Positions 6,904 through 14,515 of a stretch of 64,000 bases of DNA are shown in pieces. A model generated the notes under the pieces. It had not been told where the DNA came from. It saw only the letters and a list, made by a program, of their open reading frames with translations, and did not search any database. Numbering within the stretch: the first letter of the stretch is position 1; each line of letters opens with the position of its first letter. A program made the translations under genes and the position numbers. Source of the stretch: Acidobacteriota bacterium (GTDB lineage Bacteria; Acidobacteriota; Terriglobia; Acidiferrales; UBA7541); assembly GCA_013289955.1 (NCBI GenBank), contig JABCYZ010000009.1, forward strand, positions 62,001 to 126,000, given 5' to 3'.

Positions 6904-9270
6904 CTATTTTTCGGCGACGGTGAGAGTAGTTTCGATCAGGTCGACTGAATTTCCTCCAACCATGATCTTGAACGTTCCGGGCTCGACGACGCGGTGCATG
7001 TCGCGATTCAAGAAAGAGAGCTCTTCGAAGCCGAGAGAGAACTCCACCGTTTTTGTCTCGCCTGGATGGAGCGAAATCCTGCGGAAGCCGCGCAGTTCCT
7101 TCACGGGACGCGTAACCGAACTGACTTCATCGCGGATGTAGAGTTCGACGACTTCTTCGCCAGCGACCTTGCTGGTGTTGGTTACGTTCACACTCACGTG
7201 AGTGGTTCCTTCGGGACCGATAGAATCCGGCGCCAGGCGGAGATTTTCGTACTTAAACGTCGAGTAGCTCAGGCCCCAGCCGAACGGAAAAAGGGGCTTG
7301 GTGGTGTCGTCAAGATACTCTCGCTTCGCAGAGGGCTTCTGGTAGTAGTAATCGGGAATTTGACCGACGGTGCGCGGAACCGTGATAGGCAGGCGGCCGG
7401 CGGGATTGTAATCGCCGAAGAGGACATCTGCCGCGGCAGTGCCGCCTTCCTGACCGAGATACCAGCCTTCGAGAATGGCGGGAACATTTTCGGCAAGATA
7501 GGTGACCGCATTGGGCCGGCCGTGGAGGAGCAGGACGACGACCGGCTTGTGGGTGGCGAGCATGGCCCTGGCGAGGTCGTCCTGGTTTCCGAGGAGGGTG
7601 AGATCGTCGCGGTCGCCTTTGTGCTCCGGCGCCCAAGCTTCGCGAGAAGTGGATTCGTTTTCGCCGAGAACCAGAATGATGACGTCGGCCTTCTGCGCGA
7701 CCTTCACGGCGTCCGCGATGCGCTGCGCATTTTTAACGGGATCGCCGAGCTCGACCTTGTCCGCGTCCCAATCGGGAACGGTCTCGGTGATTTTCGCGCC
7801 TTCGGCGTAGAGAACTTCCGCGCTTCGGCCGACGCGATTCTTGATGCCATCCAGAATAGTGACGCCACGGCCGGGTTTGTTGCTGTAGCCGCCGAGATGG
7901 AGGTCCTGCGCGTTGGGACCGATGACGGCGATGTGTTTGTACTTGGCGGTGTCGAGCGGAAGAAGATTGTTCTGGTTTTTCAGCAGCGTAAGCGTTTCGC
8001 GCGCGGCTTGTAGCGCGAGTTTCTGATGTTCGGGGCTGTTGGTCACTTTTTCGGCGTAGGCGGGATCGACGTAGGGGTCATCAAAGAGGCCGGCAAGGAA
8101 TTTTGCGCGGAGCACGCTGGCGGCGGCGCGATCGACAGCGCCTTGAGAGACCGTGCCGTTGTGCACCTGCTGGGGAAGGCCGGGAAAGGCGTCCGGAAAC
8201 GGCAACTCGATGTCCACGCCGGCGTCGAGCGCCATGCGCGCGGCGGCATCCTTGTCCCGGACGACGTGATGGACGCGAATGAGTTCCATGATGCCGAAAT
8301 AATCGGAGACGATGACGCCCGGGAATCCCCACTCGTGGCGCAGAATGTCGGTAAGCAGATGCTTATTGCTGTGCGAAGGGATGCCGTCGATTTCGTTGTA
8401 GGAGGCCATGACGGTCTGAACGTGCGCTTCCTTGACGGCGGCTTCGAACGGCTTCAGCCAATATTCGCGGATGACGCGCTCGGAATAGTTGCCCGGCGCC
8501 ACGTTGGTGCCGCCTTCGGGCTGGCCGTGTACGGCGAAGTGTTTCGCCGTAGCCATCACATGCGATTTATCGACACCGGGGCCGTCGCCCTGAAAGCCTT
8601 TGATGGCCGCGACGCCGAGTCGCGACACGAGGTAGGGGTCTTCGCCGTAAGTCTCTTCCGTGCGGCCCCAGCGGGGGTCGCGCGCGAGATCTAGAACGGG
8701 AGCCAGGCATTCGTGCGCACCGCGGGCGCGCGCCTCCGCGGCATCGGCGGTGAAAACCTCGTGCAGCAAGTCCGGATCCCAGGTCGCGGCGAGCCCAATC
8801 GCCGCAGGATAAGAAGTGCCTTTGTCGGCGACGTGGCCGTGCAGGCATTCGTCATGAAACATGACGGGAATGCCAAGCCGCGTGTTCTCCTTCATCCATT
8901 TCTCGAGCGTGTTGGTGAACTCCGCTTCCTCGCGCGGCCCGCGCGTGACTTCGCTCGGACGCGACATCTGGCCGATACCGTCCTTCAGCAGGACGGCCGC
9001 GTGGTCGGGGAGGAACGCGCCCTTGTCATCGACGAAACGGGATTCGGGAGTCTTCATGAAAGCCGGGTTCTCCCAGACGCCTTCCATCTGGGCGACCTTT
9101 TCCTCGAGAGTCATGCGGGAAAGGAGATCGGCGAGGCGCTGTTCGACCGGCAGATTCGGATTTCTGTAGGCGGGAGCATCCTGCGCCTGGCTGCCGAGGA
9201 ACAAGGGAGCGCATCCGAGGAGCGCGACCGAAGCAGCGAGGGCGAGCCGGACGGAAGAAGAAAGCTTCAT
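6904..9270 (-). CDS. Glycoside hydrolase family 3 (beta-glucosidase/beta-xylosidase), exported
   Basis: A 788-residue enzyme with an N-terminal export signal. A Cys in VALLGC could make it a lipoprotein; otherwise cleavage after SQAQ is likely. The (beta/alpha)8 domain includes FHDECLHG and DPRWGRTEETYGEDPYL, and the nucleophile Asp is D323 in GVIVSDYFG. The alpha/beta sandwich domain follows, then a C-terminal fibronectin III-like domain with ELRGFRRISLHPGETKTV. GH3 enzymes release terminal glucose or xylose from oligosaccharides. GGAGGC precedes the ATG at 9270. Just upstream are an extended -10 box and a 16-bp LacI-like operator, which suggests sugar-controlled expression. Confidence 0.92.
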   Translation of the reverse strand: MKLSSSVRLALAASVALLGCAPLFLGSQAQDAPAYRNPNLPVEQRLADLLSRMTLEEKVAQMEGVWENPAFMKTPESRFVDDKGAFLPDHAAVLLKDGIGQMSRPSEVTRGPREEAEFTNTLEKWMKENTRLGIPVMFHDECLHGHVADKGTSYPAAIGLAATWDPDLLHEVFTADAAEARARGAHECLAPVLDLARDPRWGRTEETYGEDPYLVSRLGVAAIKGFQGDGPGVDKSHVMATAKHFAVHGQPEGGTNVAPGNYSERVIREYWLKPFEAAVKEAHVQTVMASYNEIDGIPSHSNKHLLTDILRHEWGFPGVIVSDYFGIMELIRVHHVVRDKDAAARMALDAGVDIELPFPDAFPGLPQQVHNGTVSQGAVDRAAASVLRAKFLAGLFDDPYVDPAYAEKVTNSPEHQKLALQAARETLTLLKNQNNLLPLDTAKYKHIAVIGPNAQDLHLGGYSNKPGRGVTILDGIKNRVGRSAEVLYAEGAKITETVPDWDADKVELGDPVKNAQRIADAVKVAQKADVIILVLGENESTSREAWAPEHKGDRDDLTLLGNQDDLARAMLATHKPVVVLLLHGRPNAVTYLAENVPAILEGWYLGQEGGTAAADVLFGDYNPAGRLPITVPRTVGQIPDYYYQKPSAKREYLDDTTKPLFPFGWGLSYSTFKYENLRLAPDSIGPEGTTHVSVNVTNTSKVAGEEVVELYIRDEVSSVTRPVKELRGFRRISLHPGETKTVEFSLGFEELSFLNRDMHRVVEPGTFKIMVGGNSVDLIETTLTVAEK

Positions 9271-9321
9271 CAAAGCCTCCGAGAAAAAATACCGATGCTT
9301 GCAATCTGAAAAACGGGTGGT

Positions 9322-9327
9322 ACTATA
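9322..9327 (-). promoter_or_regulatory. Extended -10 element of the GH3 promoter
   Basis: Read on the minus strand the sequence is TGCTATAGT: a TATAGT box with the TGn extension. The predicted start is near 9315, giving a leader of about 45 bases. The expected -35 position shows no good match, as is common for extended -10 promoters. Confidence 0.5.
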
Positions 9328-9333
9328 GCACGG

Positions 9334-9349
9334 CCGTTAACGTACACGG
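9334..9349. promoter_or_regulatory. Candidate LacI-family operator, GH3 promoter
   Basis: CCGTTAACGTACACGG is a palindrome with 12 of 16 matching positions and a central CG, the usual shape of LacI-family operators. It sits directly upstream of the -10 box of the GH3 gene. A very similar site (CCGTTTACGTTAACGG) lies in the TonB receptor promoter at 23809-23824. Confidence 0.6.
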
Positions 9350-9619
9350 TCGTTTTTTCATGCATGAGCCCATCTTTTTATTAGGGTCCATTAGGGCGAG
9401 GGCTCGACGGCTCTCCTCCGCAAAATGGGCCTCGTGGCACACAGGGACCTGAAGCAAATCACGAAGAGGTTAGGGACGGGAAGGCCAAGGAGAAGGTGGC
9501 TGTGTTTCTCACTGGGGAGCACCCCCGGGAAACCAGGACGTTTCGAGGTTCCGGATACTGGTGGATTTTCCGGGAAGCGATCGGCGCAAAAAGAATAGCG
9601 CCTGAAGAGGAAATTTCGA

Positions 9620-10795
9620 ATGACTAAGAGTCCCGGCCTGTACGAACCGAAGAAAGAGCACAAGTTTTCTTTTGGTCTGTGGACGGTAGGAAACCGCGGC
9701 CGCGATCCGTTCGGAGATTTTGTGCGGGAGGCGCTGCCGCCCGACGATATTGTGGCGCTGCTCGGCGAGGTGGGCGCCTGGGGAGTGAATTTCCACGACA
9801 ACGATCTTGTGCCGATCGACGCGACGGTCGGGGAGCGCAACCGGATTGTGGCGAGTTTTAGGAAGGCCTGCGAGCGCCATCACGTGGTGGTGCCGATGGC
9901 GACGGTGAACGCGTTCTTTGATCCGGTGTTCCGCGACGGCGCCTACACTTCGAATGATCCGGCGGTGCGTGCGTATGCGCTTCAGAAAGTTCTGCGCGCA
10001 ATGGACCTCGGGGCGGAGCTGGGCGCAAAGATCTTCGTGGTGTGGAGCGGGCGCGACGGTGTCGAGACGGACGCTTGCCGCGATCCGCTCGAAGCCATCA
10101 AGCGTTACCGCGAGGCGCTGAATTATATGGCGCGGTATTCGGCGGATCGGGGATATGGATATAAATTCGCGCTCGAAGCCAAGCCCAACGAGCCGCGCGC
10201 CAATATTTATTTCCCGACGACGGGTCACTATCTGGCTTTCATAAACACGCTCGACGACCATGAGAGATTTGGCGTGAATCCCGAAGTCGCGCACGAACAC
10301 ATGGCCGGACTGAATTGCACGCACGCTCTGGCGCTCGCTTGGGATGCAGGGAAACTTTTCCACCTCGATCTGAACGATCAGATGGCAGGCTGCTACGATC
10401 AGGATTTCCGGTTCGGTTCCTACAATTTGAAGTCTGCGTTTTTTGTCGTGAAGTTTTTGGAAGATGTTGGTTACCAGGGCTCGCGGCATTTCGACGCCCA
10501 CGCTTACCGCACCGAGGATTACGAGGGCGTGAAGGATTTCGCGCGGGGCTGCATGCGGACGTATCTCATCCTCAAGGAGAAAGCCAGGCTCTGGAAGCAG
10601 GACAAGCAGATTCAGCAGATTCTGCGGGAGATTGGAACTCCCGGGGCAGTTTCGCCGGAAGCCAGGAGCTTTTCGAGGGCGCACGCAGCGAAATTGTTAC
10701 AGCACGCCTTTGATCGCGGCGCCCTGGCCAAGAAGCGGCTGCCGTACGAGCGTCTGGACCAGCTTACTGTCGATTTGTTGCTTGGAGCGCACTAG
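9620..10795 (+). CDS. xylA: Xylose isomerase (class I, Streptomyces-like)
   Basis: A 391-residue cytosolic enzyme that interconverts D-xylose and D-xylulose (also glucose and fructose) using two divalent metals. It follows the Streptomyces-type enzyme from start to end: FGLWTVGNRGRDPFGD at the N-terminus, NFHDNDL with the catalytic His, EAKPNEPR with metal and substrate ligands, NPEVAHEHMAGLN, HLDLNDQ and HFDAHAYRTED. The family usually reads HFDFKPPRTED at the last site. GAGGAAA lies upstream of the ATG. It precedes the GH67 gene by about 80 bases, so the two probably form an operon for xylan use. Confidence 0.95.
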   Translation: MTKSPGLYEPKKEHKFSFGLWTVGNRGRDPFGDFVREALPPDDIVALLGEVGAWGVNFHDNDLVPIDATVGERNRIVASFRKACERHHVVVPMATVNAFFDPVFRDGAYTSNDPAVRAYALQKVLRAMDLGAELGAKIFVVWSGRDGVETDACRDPLEAIKRYREALNYMARYSADRGYGYKFALEAKPNEPRANIYFPTTGHYLAFINTLDDHERFGVNPEVAHEHMAGLNCTHALALAWDAGKLFHLDLNDQMAGCYDQDFRFGSYNLKSAFFVVKFLEDVGYQGSRHFDAHAYRTEDYEGVKDFARGCMRTYLILKEKARLWKQDKQIQQILREIGTPGAVSPEARSFSRAHAAKLLQHAFDRGALAKKRLPYERLDQLTVDLLLGAH

Positions 10796-10873
10796 GGCGC
10801 CGGGATTTCTCCCTACTTTGGTTGGTCCATCTGTGGTTTCATGCAGTTGCATTCGGCAGTGCACGGTAATTCC

Positions 10874-13402
10874 ATGCGTCGCTTTTTCTTCCATTGCCTA
10901 TCGGTCTCTGGCGCGTTTCTGGCGCTTGGGGGAACGTCTGCGCGGGCGGAGACGGGACGGGAAGCGTGGCTGCGTTACGCACCGCTGGACAAGACTCTCG
11001 CACAAGAATACGCAGCGTTGCCCGCGAGCGTGGCCGTTCTCGGGGATTCCCCGTTGCTCGATTCTGCGAGAGGCGAATTGATTCGAGGCGTTCGGGGAAT
11101 GCTGGGGCGGACTTTGCACGAGGAGAAAACTCTCCCGCGCGAGAGTTCCATTGTGTTGGCCACGCTCTCCGAATTGCGAGCCCACGCGCCTGCGATTTTC
11201 GGGCAGGCCGTCCTCGGGGAAGATGGTTTTCTGCTTAGGAAGGAAAGGATTGACGGGACCGACTGTCTGGTTGTAACGGGTACAACGGACCGCGGGGTGC
11301 TCTATGGCGTGTTCGCGCTGCTCAGCAGGATCGCTCGCGGCGAAACCGTTTCCGCCCTGAACGAAACACAGCAGCCCTATGCGCCGATTCGGTGGGTGGA
11401 CGAGTGGGACAACCTGGACGGCCGCATCGAGCGCGGCTATGCGGGTCCTTCCATTTTTTTTGAAAATGGCAATGTGCGCGCCGACTTGACGCGTGCCGGT
11501 GAATACGCGCGACTGCTCGCATCGATCGGCATCAACGGATGTGCCATCAACAATGTGAATGCCAATCCGCGCATTCTCGAAGACGATTTTCTTCCGCAGG
11601 TTGCTCGCGTCGCTGACGTATTTCGTCCGTGGGGTGTGCGGCTTTCCCTCTCCGTCGACGTCAGCAGCCCCAAGGTGATTGGCGGGCTCGATACATTCGA
11701 TCCTAGGGACCCGCGCGTTGCGGAATGGTGGAAGAAAAAGTTTGATCAACTTTACGCGCTCGTCCCGGATTTTGCCGGAGTCGTCGTCAAGGCGGACTCG
11801 GAGGGCCGCCTCGGCCCGGCTACCTACCAGCGCACTCCAGCCGACGCGGCCAATGTAATCGCGCGCGCCCTCGCGCCGCACCACGGCATCGTTTTTTATC
11901 GCGCGTTTGTCTACAACCATCATCTCGACTGGACCAGTCCCAAGAACGATCGCGCGAAGGCCGCTTATGACAATTTCCATCCGCTCGACGGGAAGTTCGA
12001 CGACAACGTGATCGTCCAGATCAAGCATGGACCCATCGATTTTCAGGTGCGGGAGCCGGCGTCGCCCCTTTTCAGCGGCCTCGATAAAACGAATGAAGCC
12101 ATCGAGCTGCAGGTCACGCAGGAATATACGGGCCAGCAGCGCCATCTGTGCTTTCTTCCAACGATGTGGAAGCAAGTTCTCGATTTCGATATGCATGCGG
12201 GCCCGCAGCCGACGCCGGTGAAGGACATCGTGAGCGGCAAAACGTTCGATCGGCCCACGGGCGGATTCGTTGCCGTCGTGAATGTGGGGATGGATGCGAA
12301 TTGGCTGGGACACCCGCTCGGGATGGCGAATCTTTACGGCTATGGCAGGCTGGCATGGAATCCCGATCTCGATTCCAAAGTGATCGCCGAAGAATGGACA
12401 CGCCTCACCTTCGGGAACGACTCCACCGTGGTACGCACCATCCAATCCATGCTTGTCTCGTCCTGGACGGTTTATGAGAGCTACACAGGGCCGCTTGGCG
12501 CGGGCACGCTCACCGATATTGTGGGCAGCCATTTCGGGCCGGGAGTCGAGTCCTCCGAACGAAACGGCTGGGGACAATGGCATCGCGCCGATCCGGGCGG
12601 CATCGGCATGGACCGCACGGCGGCCACCGGCACGGGCTATGTCGATCAATATCGCGCGCCCGTCCGGAAGATGTATGAATCCCTCGACACCACGCCCGAC
12701 GAACTGCTGCTTTTTTTTCATCATGTCCCGTACACATACGTGTTGGGTTCGGGAAAGACAGTCATCCAGCATATTTACGATTCGCACTACGCGGGGGCGC
12801 AGCTCGCGGCAGGTTTTGTCAATCAGTGGAAGACGTTAAAAGGACATGTGGACGAGGAGCGATACGAGGAGGTGCTCGGGCGCCTCGAATTTCAGGCGGG
12901 ACATGCGATTGTCTGGCGCGACGCTGTCTGCAACTGGTTTTTGGGGATTTCCGGCATCGCCGATCAATACGGCCGAGTTGGCCATTATCCCGGCCGCATT
13001 GAGGCCGAAGCGATGCAGCTTGAAGGCTACGTGCCCTTCGACGTTGTTCCACGTGAAACCGCCTCAGGCGGGAAGGCCATCGAATGTCTGCCTTCCGAAC
13101 AGAAGTGTTCGGCGACATACCGGTTCGCCGGCGCCGCGGGCCGGTACGAAATAGACGTCGAGTACTTTGATCAGAACAATGGCAAATCGCACTTTCGCGT
13201 GTTCGTTCGGGATAGAGTCGTTGACGAGTGGGTTGCCGACGATCGTTTGCCGGCAACAAAGCCGGGTGGAGATTCTTCAACACGCCGGCGAATTCCTGGT
13301 CTCGCGCTTCGCCCCGGGGACAACATCCGCATCGAGGGCGTTCCCGACGGCGAAGAGCACGCGGCTCTGGACTACATCGAAATCCATGCCACCCCCGAAT
13401 GA
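10874..13402 (+). CDS. aguA: Alpha-glucuronidase, GH67, with extra C-terminal module
   Basis: An 842-residue exported enzyme that removes (4-O-methyl)glucuronic acid from xylo-oligosaccharides. A signal peptide (residues 1-25, ending ARA) precedes the GH67 N-terminal domain. The catalytic barrel carries the family blocks WVDEWDNLDG, QIKHGPIDFQVREP and QVTQEYTGQ. The carboxylate pair expected for this family would be D389 and E417, separated by 28 residues as in the characterised enzymes. After about residue 700 there is an additional beta-rich region (EAEAMQLEGY to LDYIEIHA) resembling a carbohydrate-binding module. The ATG at 10874 is chosen over one at 10841 because it starts the signal peptide. 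It follows xylA. Confidence 0.93.
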   Translation: MRRFFFHCLSVSGAFLALGGTSARAETGREAWLRYAPLDKTLAQEYAALPASVAVLGDSPLLDSARGELIRGVRGMLGRTLHEEKTLPRESSIVLATLSELRAHAPAIFGQAVLGEDGFLLRKERIDGTDCLVVTGTTDRGVLYGVFALLSRIARGETVSALNETQQPYAPIRWVDEWDNLDGRIERGYAGPSIFFENGNVRADLTRAGEYARLLASIGINGCAINNVNANPRILEDDFLPQVARVADVFRPWGVRLSLSVDVSSPKVIGGLDTFDPRDPRVAEWWKKKFDQLYALVPDFAGVVVKADSEGRLGPATYQRTPADAANVIARALAPHHGIVFYRAFVYNHHLDWTSPKNDRAKAAYDNFHPLDGKFDDNVIVQIKHGPIDFQVREPASPLFSGLDKTNEAIELQVTQEYTGQQRHLCFLPTMWKQVLDFDMHAGPQPTPVKDIVSGKTFDRPTGGFVAVVNVGMDANWLGHPLGMANLYGYGRLAWNPDLDSKVIAEEWTRLTFGNDSTVVRTIQSMLVSSWTVYESYTGPLGAGTLTDIVGSHFGPGVESSERNGWGQWHRADPGGIGMDRTAATGTGYVDQYRAPVRKMYESLDTTPDELLLFFHHVPYTYVLGSGKTVIQHIYDSHYAGAQLAAGFVNQWKTLKGHVDEERYEEVLGRLEFQAGHAIVWRDAVCNWFLGISGIADQYGRVGHYPGRIEAEAMQLEGYVPFDVVPRETASGGKAIECLPSEQKCSATYRFAGAAGRYEIDVEYFDQNNGKSHFRVFVRDRVVDEWVADDRLPATKPGGDSSTRRRIPGLALRPGDNIRIEGVPDGEEHAALDYIEIHATPE

Positions 13403-13447
13403 AAAGGCGCATGGTACTGGACGGAGATCGTTTCAGGGACCTTCGGT

Positions 13448-14314
13448 TTAGTTCGTCCAACTCAGCGTATTGTTTTCAAAATCAAAATTGATCCGGCGCG
13501 CTCTGAGGGCGGTCAGTCCAAGAAATCCGTCGACTCCGTCCAGCACACCTTTCGCGGGTGAGTGGGTCAGAAATACCGTGCGCCCCACATCGCTTCCACC
13601 CAGCTGCAGTCTTCGGAGTCTGGCCCGTGTCAGGCGCAGAACGCCATGGATGCGAAAGCCGTAGTCTTCCTGCTCGATACTGTAATCCACGGCCCGATTT
13701 TCAAGTCGCTCTTCGTAAAGCATCGGGCCGGGTGCTCCACTGTCCAGAATCATGTGGATGAGTCTCCCATTCGCTTCGGCCTCCACTTTCAGCGAGACGT
13801 CGTCTGACATCATCGGGATAGCATGCCGCCCCGTTTCTAGCTGTCCGAATCGCATCTTCTTCCGGGCAAAATCAATGCTGAAATTTCGCTGGCGAAGCAG
13901 GTCGAGCCCGATGACCGCATCCACATGACTGCCGAGCGACCTGAAATAGTCCAGGTCCGTAACCATGGCGGGAAGATGGCTCGCCCGAATCGGCCCAAAT
14001 TCCACCTCGGGCAAGGCCGTCCAGCCTGTTTCTACCATTTTGTCGATGTTAAATACCTTTCCGGTGAGGAGCGGCAGGCCAAGTTGCTCTGCCACTTTGC
14101 CGTTCACCGCGGTGTGCGTGGCCCCCGTATCCAGCACGAACTTCAGGCCGTGCAGCGGGCCAATGCTCCCCTCCACGACCATCAGGTATCCCGAGACCAG
14201 CTCAAACGGCATTTCCTCATTGGGATTCGGCTGGCTAGAATCCTTGCCTGCCTTAGCCGTACCAATTTGAGACAACAACAGGAATCCCAGGAGCCCTACG
14301 AAAGATTTCCTCAT
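13448..14314 (-). CDS. Exported retropepsin-like aspartyl protease with two active-site lobes
   Basis: A 288-residue protein with a signal peptide (ending AKA). It carries two aspartic protease motifs: VLDTGATHTAV (D62) and ILDSGAPGPML (D191). Each is followed by a hydrophobic-hydrophobic-Gly element: VDAVIGLDLL in the first half and VDGFLGLTAL in the second. A single chain therefore appears to supply both catalytic Asp, like pepsin, whereas bacterial retropepsins often supply one lobe and dimerise. GAGGTGG precedes the ATG. It is convergent with aguA, with only 45 bases between the stops. Substrate unknown. Confidence 0.8.
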   Translation of the reverse strand: MRKSFVGLLGFLLLSQIGTAKAGKDSSQPNPNEEMPFELVSGYLMVVEGSIGPLHGLKFVLDTGATHTAVNGKVAEQLGLPLLTGKVFNIDKMVETGWTALPEVEFGPIRASHLPAMVTDLDYFRSLGSHVDAVIGLDLLRQRNFSIDFARKKMRFGQLETGRHAIPMMSDDVSLKVEAEANGRLIHMILDSGAPGPMLYEERLENRAVDYSIEQEDYGFRIHGVLRLTRARLRRLQLGGSDVGRTVFLTHSPAKGVLDGVDGFLGLTALRARRINFDFENNTLSWTN

Positions 14315-14492
14315 GGCGCCACCTCATCCGCATCTGCGGTCGCGCCGAGATTGCTTTACCCCTCAGGGCAGCACCATGGTTGACGTCTAGAATGGCTCTG
14401 GCATCTATCTGACGTGCTAAAAGCTGGCCATACTTGTATTTACGGGGCCTGCTGACACATTAAGTTTGAAAGGTTATTGGTTTTCATCCGTC

Positions 14493-14498
14493 TATAAT
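14493..14498 (+). promoter_or_regulatory. -10 box of the wHTH-TolB gene
   Basis: A perfect TATAAT lies 17 bases before the ATG. No convincing -35 box is present at the expected spacing, so a positive regulator or another sigma factor may be involved. Confidence 0.45.
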
Positions 14499-14515
14499 CA
14501 TAGCGAGACAGAGTC

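Larger units (their letters stand above)
9271..9619. other. Divergent regulatory region between GH3 and xylA
   Basis: Contains the GH3 promoter and operator near 9322-9349. The part nearer xylA shows two close ATTAGGG strings (around 9380 and 9390) but no clear promoter. No gene recognised. Confidence 0.6.

Noticed and set aside
10898..12787. A 629-codon open frame antisense to the GH67 gene
   Set aside because: GC-rich codon bias of aguA leaves the opposite strand open. The translation is His/Arg-rich, shows no family motifs, and has no ribosome site.
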